This document shows, in pieces, positions 42,560 to 50,451 of a stretch of 64,000 bases of DNA (position 1 is its first letter; the number at the start of each line of letters is the position of its first letter). The stretch comes from Alphaproteobacteria bacterium (GTDB taxonomy: Bacteria > Pseudomonadota > Alphaproteobacteria > CAAGCB01 > CAG-977). Location: positions 1 through 64,000 of the forward strand of contig JAFZYY010000001.1 of NCBI GenBank assembly GCA_017616015.1, in the 5' to 3' direction. Position numbers and translations under genes: made by a program. The notes beneath the pieces are model-generated. The model was not told the DNA's origin. It searched no databases and worked only from the letters and a program-made list of their open reading frames with translations.

Positions 42560-43504
42560 TGTAGCCTTCAGGAAAAGACCAAAAAAGCTTTGTTGTTGTC
42601 GGAACAGGACATAGAACCCTTGCTTAAAGGGGATTTTAAAACGCTTTTGGCTCAAAACAAAGATGCTGCCATCCGTGTCGGAATAGCGTATATCGGCATA
42701 TTGATCGTGCTTTTGCTGTTTTTATCGCTTTTTTCGATGCTCGGCGCTTTCGGAAAGATGTTCCTGCTTTGTTTGTTTTTCGGGGGGCTCGGCGCAGTCG
42801 GATTTTTACATAAAGCCGACGCGTTGAAAGCGCTTTCGTATCCGATATTTTCATACGGTTTTGTCGGAATTTTCGGCTTGATGACTTTGGCGATGTTTTC
42901 CGGTATTTCGGCTCAGGGATCGTTTTTATCCAAGATACTGATGATTTTGATTGTCGGCGGAATTATCGGCGGCGGCTATACGTTCCGTCAGAAAGCAAAA
43001 GATTTGGGATTATCGACATTGCAGTTGGTAGGCATTGCTTTGGTGGTCGGTTCGCTGACGCTGTCCCTGCAATTAGTCGGAATTCAATTCTGCATAGACG
43101 GAGAAGTCGCCGCAGCTCAGCGCGCTTCCGAAGCGCGCCGTCAGCACGACGCGGAGGCTATGCAGCGGAATATGGCTTCGACAAAGGTATGCTCTTCCGA
43201 AGAAGAATGCCGCAAAATCAATATGAAAAAGAATTCATACTACGAACAGTTCGAGGAAGTTACACAGGAAGTTTGCGAAAGAGCCGTCGCAAAAGAAATG
43301 CCCGGACGGTTTGAATGGACTGTATCTGCGAAAGACTACAAATTCAACCGCTATGAAGTCGATGTGCTGAAAGATGACATTACGCTGTTCGGAGATGCCG
43401 CGCAGTTGATCGGCAATAAGGGCGAAAAAACCAAGATGCGGTATACTTGCCGCTATAATACAAAGAAAAACACGGCGTTTGCTTCCGTAAGCGAAGCGAA
43501 ATAA
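42557..43504 (+). CDS. Membrane protein of unknown function
   Basis: This 315-residue protein has about five hydrophobic segments between residues 40 and 175 (IAYIGILIVLLLFLSLF, MFLLCLFFGGLGAVGF, ILMILIVGGIIGGGYTF and others). A soluble C-terminal domain of about 130 residues contains four Cys (VCSSEEECRK, EVCERA, YTCRYN), possibly two disulfides if it faces the periplasm. I know no family. The start uses the second copy of a duplicated leader. The gene at 43581 follows after 76 bp. Confidence 0.75.
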   Translation: MCSLQEKTKKALLLSEQDIEPLLKGDFKTLLAQNKDAAIRVGIAYIGILIVLLLFLSLFSMLGAFGKMFLLCLFFGGLGAVGFLHKADALKALSYPIFSYGFVGIFGLMTLAMFSGISAQGSFLSKILMILIVGGIIGGGYTFRQKAKDLGLSTLQLVGIALVVGSLTLSLQLVGIQFCIDGEVAAAQRASEARRQHDAEAMQRNMASTKVCSSEEECRKINMKKNSYYEQFEEVTQEVCERAVAKEMPGRFEWTVSAKDYKFNRYEVDVLKDDITLFGDAAQLIGNKGEKTKMRYTCRYNTKKNTAFASVSEAK

Positions 43505-43580
43505 TTGCGCTTTTTTCTTGATAAGGTAGAATTTTTTGGTCTAGTATTTCTGTTAAGGTTGGATAAAACGGAGAAATTAA

Positions 43581-43928
43581 ATGGCCGACACCGTCGTTGA
43601 AACAGAAGCCTTCTATGATATTTTGGTAAATGCCGAAGGGGATTTGCTGTTTTGTTTAAAGGCGCGCGAAGGTAGTCCGGATCGTCCGCAGATGCTTTTT
43701 GACGGTAAAGACCACGCTTTGTTTTATCGTACGGCTGATCAGATGATTGTATTGGATTATATTCACCCGGAAGTCAGCCCGCTGTTAAAGGAGGTTTCTT
43801 CCGTTTTGGTCGCTGAATTTTCCGAGGCAACGCCTGAAAATCCGACAAAAGGGATTGTTCGGGAATATATGGCTTCCGTGCGGCATGTGTCCAAGCTACC
43901 TTTGGCCGATATTAAAGAAGCTAACTGA
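43581..43928 (+). CDS. Hypothetical protein, paralogue of the gene at 35535
   Basis: This 115-residue soluble protein shares with the product at 35535-35897 the core P-x-M/L-LFDG...A..YR...Q-MIVLD, the following FSE/FLE helix, and a closing beta-like segment. The N-terminal half (FYDILVNAEGDLLFCLKAREG) parallels NYFVFRDADGILGFTIKSYEG of the other. Nothing is known of the function. The two genes lie 8 kb apart and have different neighbours, so this is a dispersed family. Confidence 0.75.
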   Translation: MADTVVETEAFYDILVNAEGDLLFCLKAREGSPDRPQMLFDGKDHALFYRTADQMIVLDYIHPEVSPLLKEVSSVLVAEFSEATPENPTKGIVREYMASVRHVSKLPLADIKEAN

Positions 43929-43958
43929 TTTTCGCAGAGCTTTTGTTTTAAAACGCCG

Positions 43959-45080
43959 CTATTCCGGCAAAGGATCGGGATAGCGGTAAATTGTATTTTC
44001 AAAATTTTTCAACAGCAGAAAATCGCCGTCACGACCGACGCAACGCTGATCGTTAATGATAATTTTTCCGCCGCCGCCCGGAATGTCGATGGCGTATGTC
44101 GGAACGGCGTATCCCGAAGTATAACCGCGCAAAGCGTTGATTAATTCTATGCCTTTGGAAACGGGGACTCGGAAATGCATGGAGCCGGCAATCGGATCGC
44201 ATTGAAACAGGTAATAGGGACGGACGCGCGCTTTCAACAATTCATGCATCAGTTTTTTTAACGTTTCGGCGTCATCGTTGACGCCTTTTAACAAAACGGT
44301 TTGCGATCCGGCGGGAATGCCCGCGTCGGCTATGCGTTCGCAGGCGCGGATTGTTTCCGGCGTCATTTCGTCAGGGTGCGTGAAATGCAGACTGAAAAAG
44401 ACGGGGTGATATTTCTTTATCGTTTTCATCAAAGCGGGCGTAATGCGCATCGGTAAAACGGCGGGGACTTTTGATCCGATTCTGATCATTTCGACATGTT
44501 TGATTTGCCGCAGGGCTTTCAGCAGATAATCCAGCGCTTCGTCGCTCATTGTCAGCGGATCGCCGCCGGAAACCAGCACGTCCCTGACTTCCGTATGAGA
44601 ACGAATATAGTCCAGAGCTTTTTCCCAACGGGATTTTAGCGGTGTGCCGTCATGGCAAAGGGCATGGCGTCCGACCAATCTGGAACGCGTGCAGTAACGG
44701 CAGTAAGCGGAACAATATTCCGTCGCTAAAAATAATACTCTGTCGGGATAGCGGTGAACAAGACCGGGGGCAACCATGCAAGGTTCTTCGCCCAAAGGAT
44801 CGTCTGTTTCGCCGGGTGAAACATTCTTTTCCATTAAAGAAGGCAGCATTGTTTTGCGTAAAGGCGATTCGGACAGCAGGGAAGCGTAATAAGGCGTGAT
44901 CGCGGTCGGAAAGGCGTTCGTTTGCCGCAATGACTGCCATTCGTCGTTATTTGGCGCGAACAGGCGCGCTATTTGTTCCGCCGTTGTCAGCCGGTTAGCC
45001 AACTGCCAGTGCCAGTCGCTCCATTCAGCTTTGGAAACATGAGGATAGAACGCTTTGCGGAATATATCGGCTTGTGTCAT
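43959..45080 (-). CDS. Radical SAM lysine 2,3-aminomutase family protein (KamA/EpmB-like)
   Basis: The 373-residue protein has the radical SAM cluster motif CSAYCRYC (Cys123, Cys127, Cys130) and the PLP lysine Lys339 in PGGGGK, followed by the family end motif. It could make beta-lysine (KamA) or beta-lysylate elongation factor P (EpmB). Its length lies between the two and no efp, epmA or lysine-catabolic gene is nearby, so I leave the exact reaction open. Monocistronic, divergent from the pilin gene. Confidence 0.88.
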   Translation of the reverse strand: MTQADIFRKAFYPHVSKAEWSDWHWQLANRLTTAEQIARLFAPNNDEWQSLRQTNAFPTAITPYYASLLSESPLRKTMLPSLMEKNVSPGETDDPLGEEPCMVAPGLVHRYPDRVLFLATEYCSAYCRYCTRSRLVGRHALCHDGTPLKSRWEKALDYIRSHTEVRDVLVSGGDPLTMSDEALDYLLKALRQIKHVEMIRIGSKVPAVLPMRITPALMKTIKKYHPVFFSLHFTHPDEMTPETIRACERIADAGIPAGSQTVLLKGVNDDAETLKKLMHELLKARVRPYYLFQCDPIAGSMHFRVPVSKGIELINALRGYTSGYAVPTYAIDIPGGGGKIIINDQRCVGRDGDFLLLKNFENTIYRYPDPLPE

Positions 45081-45191
45081 TACGGAAGCTTTCTGTTTTT
45101 GAATAAAAGAAATTTTTCCAAGAAAATACAGCTTTTTAGGGCAAAAGTGAAGAGAATAAATCCAAAAATCAGAGTAGTGAAATATATCTTT

Positions 45192-45241
45192 TGTTATAGT
45201 AATTATGATGTTTTATAATATTGTTTTATTTAATAAAACAG
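45192..45241 (+). promoter_or_regulatory. Promoter and operator-like dyad of pilin 1
   Basis: TTGTTA (45192-45197) and TATAAT (45215-45220) are separated by 17 bp. Directly after the -10 lies the dyad TGTTTTATT-T-AATAAAACA (45223-45241), which would cover the transcription start. With a one-base centre it is a protein-binding site rather than an RNA hairpin. Confidence 0.65.
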
Positions 45242-45291
45242 AGTAAATATAAATAATTACAAATAAATTTAAGTAAAAATGGAGATGTATC

Positions 45292-45930
45292 ATGAAAAAC
45301 ATTTACACACAGGAATCCGGTCGTTCCATGATCGAAATGCTGGGCGTTCTGGCAATTATCGGCGTGTTATCGGTCGGCGGTATCGCGGGATATTCCCAGG
45401 CGATGGCGAAATATAAAGTCAGCAAAACGACAGACCAAATTCAGACGATGGTAACAAACATTCGTACATTGTTTTCATCGCAGAAAAACTATGACGGGTT
45501 GACTACGGGCAATACGCAACTTCTTTATTCAGCGGGCATTCTGACCGATGAAAACTGCCCTGACAGTTCGTCTTGTTCAGTCCCGATGAATCCGTATGGA
45601 GGAACGGTCTTAATAAATTATACGCAAGATGATATGTCTCGTTCCAAAAGAGGTTTTGCTGTCGCGTACAACGGCTTGCCGTCAGACGCCTGCGTCCGTT
45701 TAGCATCGCAGAATTGGGGCGATGCGGCGTCCGGATTGATTGCTGTGGAAGCTAAAAGCACAACGACTACCATAACCAACGACAAACAAATTCCTGCCGA
45801 AGCTTTGGCAACGGCCGGCGCTACCGTATCTTATGCTAAAAACGCCAATATTCCCGTATCCTTTGAAGCCGCAACAAAAGGGTGTGGTACGGGCGGAAGC
45901 GCGTCCAGTCTGACACTGTATTATAAATAG
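45292..45930 (+). CDS. Type IV pilin-like protein, paralogue 1
   Basis: This 212-residue prepilin has a short leader ending in Gly10 (QESG), a processed N-terminus RSMIE with Glu at +5, and a hydrophobic helix (MLGVLAIIGVLSVGGIAGYS). Prepilin peptidase should cut after Gly10. The globular part has four Cys (DENC, SSC, SDAC, KGC), giving up to two disulfides, and ends in LTLYYK. No assembly ATPase, platform protein or peptidase gene is in the window. A good promoter and a terminator make it a single-gene unit. Confidence 0.88.
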   Translation: MKNIYTQESGRSMIEMLGVLAIIGVLSVGGIAGYSQAMAKYKVSKTTDQIQTMVTNIRTLFSSQKNYDGLTTGNTQLLYSAGILTDENCPDSSSCSVPMNPYGGTVLINYTQDDMSRSKRGFAVAYNGLPSDACVRLASQNWGDAASGLIAVEAKSTTTTITNDKQIPAEALATAGATVSYAKNANIPVSFEAATKGCGTGGSASSLTLYYK

Positions 45931-45947
45931 TCGTTATTCTTTGTTTC

Positions 45948-45979
45948 AAAAAAGGCGGGATTTTTATCCCGCCTTTTTT
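45948..45979 (+). terminator. Terminator of pilin 1
   Basis: The stem AAAAGGCGGGAT/ATCCCGCCTTTT, with a TTTT loop and a T-tract, has the same core as the terminator of pilin 2. Confidence 0.93.
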
Positions 45980-46035
45980 TATTTTTCCGGCAGAATATAT
46001 AACTAAAGGCATATCATATATGAGGTTTTACAGGC

Positions 46036-46065
46036 TTGTTTTTATGGATTTTTGGTTGTTAGAAT
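46036..46065 (+). promoter_or_regulatory. Candidate promoter of pilin 2
   Basis: TTGTTT (46036-46041) and TAGAAT (46060-46065) are separated by 18 bp. GGAGG at 46084-46088 precedes the ATG. The operator-like dyad of pilin 1 is missing here. Confidence 0.45.
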
Positions 46066-46094
46066 AAAGGTAAAGTCAGCAATGGAGGATTATC

Positions 46095-46745
46095 ATGACA
46101 AACATTCATACACAGGAATCCGGTCGTTCCATGATCGAAATGCTGGGCGTTCTGGCAATTAACGGCGTGTTATCGGTCGGCGGTATCGCGGGATATTCTC
46201 AGGCGATGTCGAAATTTAAAGTCAGCAAAACGACAGACCAAATTCAGACGATGGTAACAAACATTCGTACGCTATTTTCTTCTCAGAAAAACTATGACGG
46301 TTTGGATACGACAACTGATGGCGGTCCGAAACTTCTTTACGCGGCGGGTATTCTGACCGATGAAAACTGCCCTGACAGCTCGGCTTGTTCAACCCCGATG
46401 AATCCGTACGGCGGTACCATCGAAATCATGGTTACGAAAGATGATATGTCGCGTTCCGAAAGAGCTTTCGCCGTCACGTACAACGGTTTGCCTTCAGACG
46501 CCTGTGTCCGTTTGGCATCGCAGGGGTGGGGTGATACGGCGTCCGGTTTGATAGCCGTACAAGCTAAAAAAACGGAATATACTCCGACTAATAATCAGGC
46601 AATTCCTACCCGGACTGCGTCACCGGGGGACGGAAATGCGGTAGGCTATACTAAAAACGCCGATATTCCGTTGTCCTTTGAAGCCGCAACAAAAGGGTGC
46701 GGCACGGGCGGAAGCGCATCCAGTCTTACGCTGTTCTATAAATAG
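46095..46745 (+). CDS. Type IV pilin-like protein, paralogue 2
   Basis: This 216-residue paralogue is nearly identical to pilin 1 over the first 70 residues, diverges in the middle, and is identical again around SFEAATKGCGTGGSASSLTL. It keeps the leader Gly10, Glu at +5 and all four Cys. One change is odd: the hydrophobic helix reads VLAINGVLSV, with Asn at mature position 13 in place of Ile (ATC to AAC), in the part of the helix that is normally purely hydrophobic. Single-gene unit with its own terminator. Confidence 0.87.
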   Translation: MTNIHTQESGRSMIEMLGVLAINGVLSVGGIAGYSQAMSKFKVSKTTDQIQTMVTNIRTLFSSQKNYDGLDTTTDGGPKLLYAAGILTDENCPDSSACSTPMNPYGGTIEIMVTKDDMSRSERAFAVTYNGLPSDACVRLASQGWGDTASGLIAVQAKKTEYTPTNNQAIPTRTASPGDGNAVGYTKNADIPLSFEAATKGCGTGGSASSLTLFYK

Positions 46746-46762
46746 TCGTTATTCTTTATTTC

Positions 46763-46790
46763 AAAAGGCGGGATTTTTATCCCGCCTTTT
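46763..46790 (+). terminator. Terminator of pilin 2
   Basis: A 12-bp stem (46763-46774 with 46779-46790), TTTT loop and T-rich end. Same core as the terminator of pilin 1, so gene and terminator were duplicated together. Confidence 0.93.
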
Positions 46791-46820
46791 TCTGTTGCTT
46801 TTTTATTTTTTCTGCCGATT

Positions 46821-47083
46821 GGCAGAATCTAATCCCCGCCGGGAAGGCGTTATGCCTGTGGCGCCGCCACCCCCGCCGGAAGGGCGTTTCCCCCTCTACG
46901 GGCAGGTACTAGCCGTACGGGCATCAGTTTTAAAATTGCGCTAATCGGCAGGATATAATCCCCCGCCGGGAGGGCGTTTCCCCCCTACGGGCAGGTACTA
47001 GCCGTACGGGCATCAGTTTTAAAATTGCGCTAATCGGCAGGATATAATCCCCCGCCGGGAGGGCGTTTCCCCCCTACGGGCAG
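46821..47083. repeat. GC-rich tandem repeat, period about 89-90 bp
   Basis: Unit A (46873-46962, 90 bp) and unit B (46963-47051, 89 bp) are almost identical; unit C (47052-47083) is the first third of a further copy, and 46821-46870 is a degenerate partial copy. Each unit has a C/G-rich part (CCGCCGGGAGGGCG, CCCCCTACGGGCAG), the palindromic core CCGTACGG, and an AT-rich part (TTTTAAAATT). It fills the 340-bp gap between pilin 2 and gcrA. No coding frame is convincing. Confidence 0.9.
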
Positions 47084-47086
47084 TAG

Positions 47087-47524
47087 TTATCTTAGTGCTT
47101 TTGCGGAAACATATGCGATTGCGGCGTGTTCTGCGCAATAAGGTTTGTCCGGTAAAGCTTCTTTGCCGCAGAAGTGAAAATCTTCGTCCTTCGGATCGCC
47201 GATCGGCCAGCGACAGGAAGATGAAGTCAAGTCGTTCACGGTAAACAGTTTTTTCTTTTCTTTTTCCTGACTTTTCTTTGCGGGTTCGCTTTTCGCCGTT
47301 TTTTTCTTTTTTGCTGCCGTTGCTTTTTCAGTGTTTTCGGGCGCGCTGTTAACGTCATCGTCCCCGCGTCGAATAGGCGAGGGGCGGCTGTTTAACCCTA
47401 AACGATGCGCTTTGCCGACGACGGCATTTTTGGATACGCCTAAAGCTTTGCCGATTTCTCCGGTGGTTAATCCTTTGTCCCAAAGGCGTTTCAGTTCTTC
47501 AACTTGTTCGTCAGTCCAACCCAT
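47087..47524 (-). CDS. gcrA: Cell-cycle regulator GcrA
   Basis: GcrA binds DNA together with sigma70 and activates promoters carrying CcrM-methylated GANTC sites. The 145-residue protein has the N-terminal DNA-binding part (MGWTDEQVEELKRLWDKG; GVSKNAVVGKAHRLGL), a Lys/Glu-rich linker, and the C-terminal sigma-binding part with CRWPIGDP, FHFCG and KPYCAEHAAIAY. All are diagnostic. It is the third gene of an operon with two envelope-protein genes, 14 nt after the previous stop, and its end touches the tandem repeat. Confidence 0.97.
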   Translation of the reverse strand: MGWTDEQVEELKRLWDKGLTTGEIGKALGVSKNAVVGKAHRLGLNSRPSPIRRGDDDVNSAPENTEKATAAKKKKTAKSEPAKKSQEKEKKKLFTVNDLTSSSCRWPIGDPKDEDFHFCGKEALPDKPYCAEHAAIAYVSAKALR

Positions 47525-47538
47525 TTGTGTTTCCTTTG

Positions 47539-48858
47539 CTAAAAAATGCCGAAGACGGGCGTTTCTATAAACATCATATCCTTAGCCGAAAAAGCTTTTC
47601 GGATATTATCACCATAATTTTTCACTGCAAGCACGTTTTCCGGCGTCGATGAATACATGCCTAAAAAAAGCTGTATGCTGTCCCAGGAAACCTGCCTGTT
47701 ATAAGGCGTTAACATGTCAAAATATTTCGGGGGCTTTTTCAGCCTTCGCCATGTGGCCAAAGTCAGCGCGATACCGGGGCTCATTTTCGCGACTCGGCGC
47801 GCTTTAATCATTTTATCGACGGTCAGCGCCCAACTTTCGGGCGTAAAACCGTGCCGGGCGACGGCCTGAGCGAATTTTTCCTTTTCCGGCAGGCGGTTGA
47901 TTTTGTCGACAAGCGTCTGCATCGGGTTAAGCAGTTCCCCCATTAAATTGTTATCGCTGAGCGCCATATCGCGCAGGGCGGTATGAAACTTATCAAATCT
48001 GTTTGTGCCAAGAGTTTCTTCAATGCTTTGAAACGACGCCAAAGCGGCTTCGACGTCGCCTTCCGTTATTGAAGATGTCGGCGTGACTTGACCGGCGGGG
48101 GTCTGCGGCCGGAAAATTTTTTCCAAAGCTTCTCCCGTTCTGTATTTTTCCGCATCGGGCATACGGTATTTCGTAAAGATGGAACGGACGTTTACGTTAA
48201 ACAATCCTTCCGGTTTGCCGTTTTTAATCGGAATAATCTTGTCGTATTTATAAATGCGCTTTTCCCGTTCGGGGGTAGCCCATGCTTCCGGCATCAGATA
48301 AATATAAAAATGCGTCGACATGTATTTGCCGTATTTTTTCACGTATTCCTGCATCTGCGGGGCGATGCGCGTGGGAAGCTTTCCTTTTGTTTCTTTGATG
48401 CCGGGAATGTTTAAAACGCGATCCGGAACATGCGGCATGTCGTGAATGAAAGGGCCGACGTATTGATAGGCGTATTTGGGCAAAGCCATGATTAATTGAT
48501 AGATTTCATCTCCGATTCGTTCGTTGGCTTCAACCATGGCTTCCAATCCGCCGGGATAGGACGTTTCTATCATTTCGACGATAGCGGAATAGATGGATTC
48601 ATGCGTGACCGCCTGGACTTTTCGTTCGTTCTTTTTCGGTTTTCCGGCCAGGCTCTCTTTTAAATCGATCACCATTTTTTTGACGCGCTGGTTCGCGTTC
48701 TGAAAAGAAGAAAGATCGATCTTTTTCTTTTCGCTATTTTCTTCTTCCTCATCTTCCTCAACGGCGGTCACTTCCAGCGGCTGCCAGCTCAGATAGTCCT
48801 GAGCGGCGGCCGGCAGTGAAAAGAAAGCAAGCAGAAGAAAGATTTTTAACATTTTCAC
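47539..48858 (-). CDS. Exported protein of unknown function
   Basis: This 439-residue protein has a signal peptide (MLKIFLLLAFFSLPAAAQ), an acidic stretch (EEDEEEENSEKKK) and a long, mostly helical body. Segments such as IYLMPEAWATPEREKRIYKYDKI and FGF-like endings do not match a family I know. It should be periplasmic. It lies directly after the DUF4139 gene (1 nt between) and before gcrA, so its level is tied to both. Confidence 0.78.
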   Translation of the reverse strand: MKMLKIFLLLAFFSLPAAAQDYLSWQPLEVTAVEEDEEEENSEKKKIDLSSFQNANQRVKKMVIDLKESLAGKPKKNERKVQAVTHESIYSAIVEMIETSYPGGLEAMVEANERIGDEIYQLIMALPKYAYQYVGPFIHDMPHVPDRVLNIPGIKETKGKLPTRIAPQMQEYVKKYGKYMSTHFYIYLMPEAWATPEREKRIYKYDKIIPIKNGKPEGLFNVNVRSIFTKYRMPDAEKYRTGEALEKIFRPQTPAGQVTPTSSITEGDVEAALASFQSIEETLGTNRFDKFHTALRDMALSDNNLMGELLNPMQTLVDKINRLPEKEKFAQAVARHGFTPESWALTVDKMIKARRVAKMSPGIALTLATWRRLKKPPKYFDMLTPYNRQVSWDSIQLFLGMYSSTPENVLAVKNYGDNIRKAFSAKDMMFIETPVFGIF

Positions 48859-48859
48859 C

Positions 48860-50278
48860 TTAAGGCTTCTTTACCCGTATGGTGTAATTCAAAACGGTCT
48901 GCCCTTTGGCCGGAATGTTAATCGTCCATTCGACCTGCTGCGCGGAAAGATTCTGATAAGAAGCGGAAGATTCCGTAATCGTCCATTGGTTTGAAACAGT
49001 TTGAACGTATTTTACGGAAACCGGCTTGTTCGTCGCGTTTTTAAAGGTAAGAGAATAACTTGCTTCATACGCTTTGTTTGAAAAAGCCGTGTAAGCCGTT
49101 TCTTTCCCCTGAACGGTGACGTCAAACGCGTTGCCCAGATTCAGCTTGATTTTGCCGTTTTCGGGCGTGTGGGAGATGTTGTCTTCTCCGACAAAGAACA
49201 TATTCTTTCTGCTGTCCGCTTTATAAACGCGCAGAATACCGCCCGGCAAAGGCAAGCCTAAATTGGACGCTTTGTTGTTGTCGATTTCCAAAAGCACCTG
49301 AGCGTTGGTTTCAAATTCGCCGAAACCGTTTGAACCGCGATATGTCGGGACGATATTGGTGAATTTATATTTTTTCTGAACTCTTACGCCGGACGCGGAC
49401 ATTAAAGCCAGCTGCTTTGTTTGATTGGACGCGATGTCCGTCGTGCGTCCCAGAGAATACAAATGATAATCCATCAGCTGTTCTTCCGCCATGCCGTCCG
49501 CCATTGCGTTTTCCATCACCGCCATGGATCGGGCGGCTTTCATCATCGGACGGGGACGAAGCGGACGAACCCGATTGACCGAACCCGCTACGAACTGGAT
49601 ATTGGCGTTGTTGTAAGCGATGCCGGACGTGTTGGTCAGCGTTACCCAACCGTTCAGGTTGATTTGATCTTCCGCATCGTTCAATTCGGCGACGTAGTCC
49701 GCTTTCCATGTCAGGCCGTTTGTCAGATAGCTCAGTTCAACATTTTGGGTGCCGCTCTGAGCCGCAAGAACGTTGATGGATAAAGTCGGCTGGTCATACA
49801 AATCCGCCGGAACGTCAGGGAAAATCACGCGACCGTTATAGTCCGTTTCGATCCTGTCGCCGATTTTTAAAACCAATCCCGCGTCAACGGATAAAATCTG
49901 CGCGTCTTCAATCGTCTTTTTACCGGTGGCAAGATGCGATTCAATGACCTGAATGTTTTTGCCCATAAATTTGCGCAGCAGAGATTCCCGCGACAGCAAG
50001 TCGAAATCGAAATTCTGTTCTCTGATTTTTAATCCGTACCCTTCAAGCAAAGCCGTTTCAGGCTGAATCTGCGCGGACACGCCCCGAAAGGACAGAATGT
50101 TCTCCCCTTGAGTGAAAGAGACGGAACGCGTGTCTTTGACCAATCCCAGGCCGTTGTTGTACACGGTGACGTTTAAAGATTTGACGGCGTCCTGAGAAAT
50201 GACGGTCGGAGCCGAAAAAGCAGTCTGTGTCGTTAAGCAGGCGATCGTTAAAGCCGCCAGAAATTTTTTTGTCTGCAA
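48860..50278 (-). CDS. DUF4139 domain protein (mucoidy-inhibitor A-like)
   Basis: This 472-residue protein has a signal peptide (AALTIACLTTQTAFSA) and the DUF4139 signature: VELSYLTNGLTWKADYVAEL (about 192-211) then LNGWVTLTNTSGIAYNNANIQFVAG (about 220-245), and closing beta-rich repeats. Such proteins are found in many bacteria; MuiA is linked to surface polysaccharide but no biochemical activity is established. First gene of the operon that ends with gcrA. Confidence 0.88.
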   Translation of the reverse strand: MQTKKFLAALTIACLTTQTAFSAPTVISQDAVKSLNVTVYNNGLGLVKDTRSVSFTQGENILSFRGVSAQIQPETALLEGYGLKIREQNFDFDLLSRESLLRKFMGKNIQVIESHLATGKKTIEDAQILSVDAGLVLKIGDRIETDYNGRVIFPDVPADLYDQPTLSINVLAAQSGTQNVELSYLTNGLTWKADYVAELNDAEDQINLNGWVTLTNTSGIAYNNANIQFVAGSVNRVRPLRPRPMMKAARSMAVMENAMADGMAEEQLMDYHLYSLGRTTDIASNQTKQLALMSASGVRVQKKYKFTNIVPTYRGSNGFGEFETNAQVLLEIDNNKASNLGLPLPGGILRVYKADSRKNMFFVGEDNISHTPENGKIKLNLGNAFDVTVQGKETAYTAFSNKAYEASYSLTFKNATNKPVSVKYVQTVSNQWTITESSASYQNLSAQQVEWTINIPAKGQTVLNYTIRVKKP

Positions 50279-50451
50279 GGTAATCTCTCCGGTAAAAGGT
50301 TAAAATTTCCCTTATTTTACGGGAGTCCCTTTTATAGCGCAAGGAATATCTTTCCTTCTTTATTACCGCGGAATATATAAAAAAGTTTGCACGCAAACGC
50401 GGAAAAACGTATAACCTGAATCAAAGAAATTTTTTGACTGAAGGAAACGTT

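Noticed and set aside
43959-45080. Naming the KamA-type gene epmB
   Set aside because: No efp, epmA or epmC nearby, and its length does not decide between EpmB and KamA.
46678-46944. 88-codon frame running from pilin 2 into the tandem repeat
   Set aside because: It starts inside the pilin gene, passes through the terminator and has no start signal.
46821-47083. CRISPR array
   Set aside because: The period is near 89 bp and whole units are alike; there are no short repeats alternating with unique spacers, and no cas genes.
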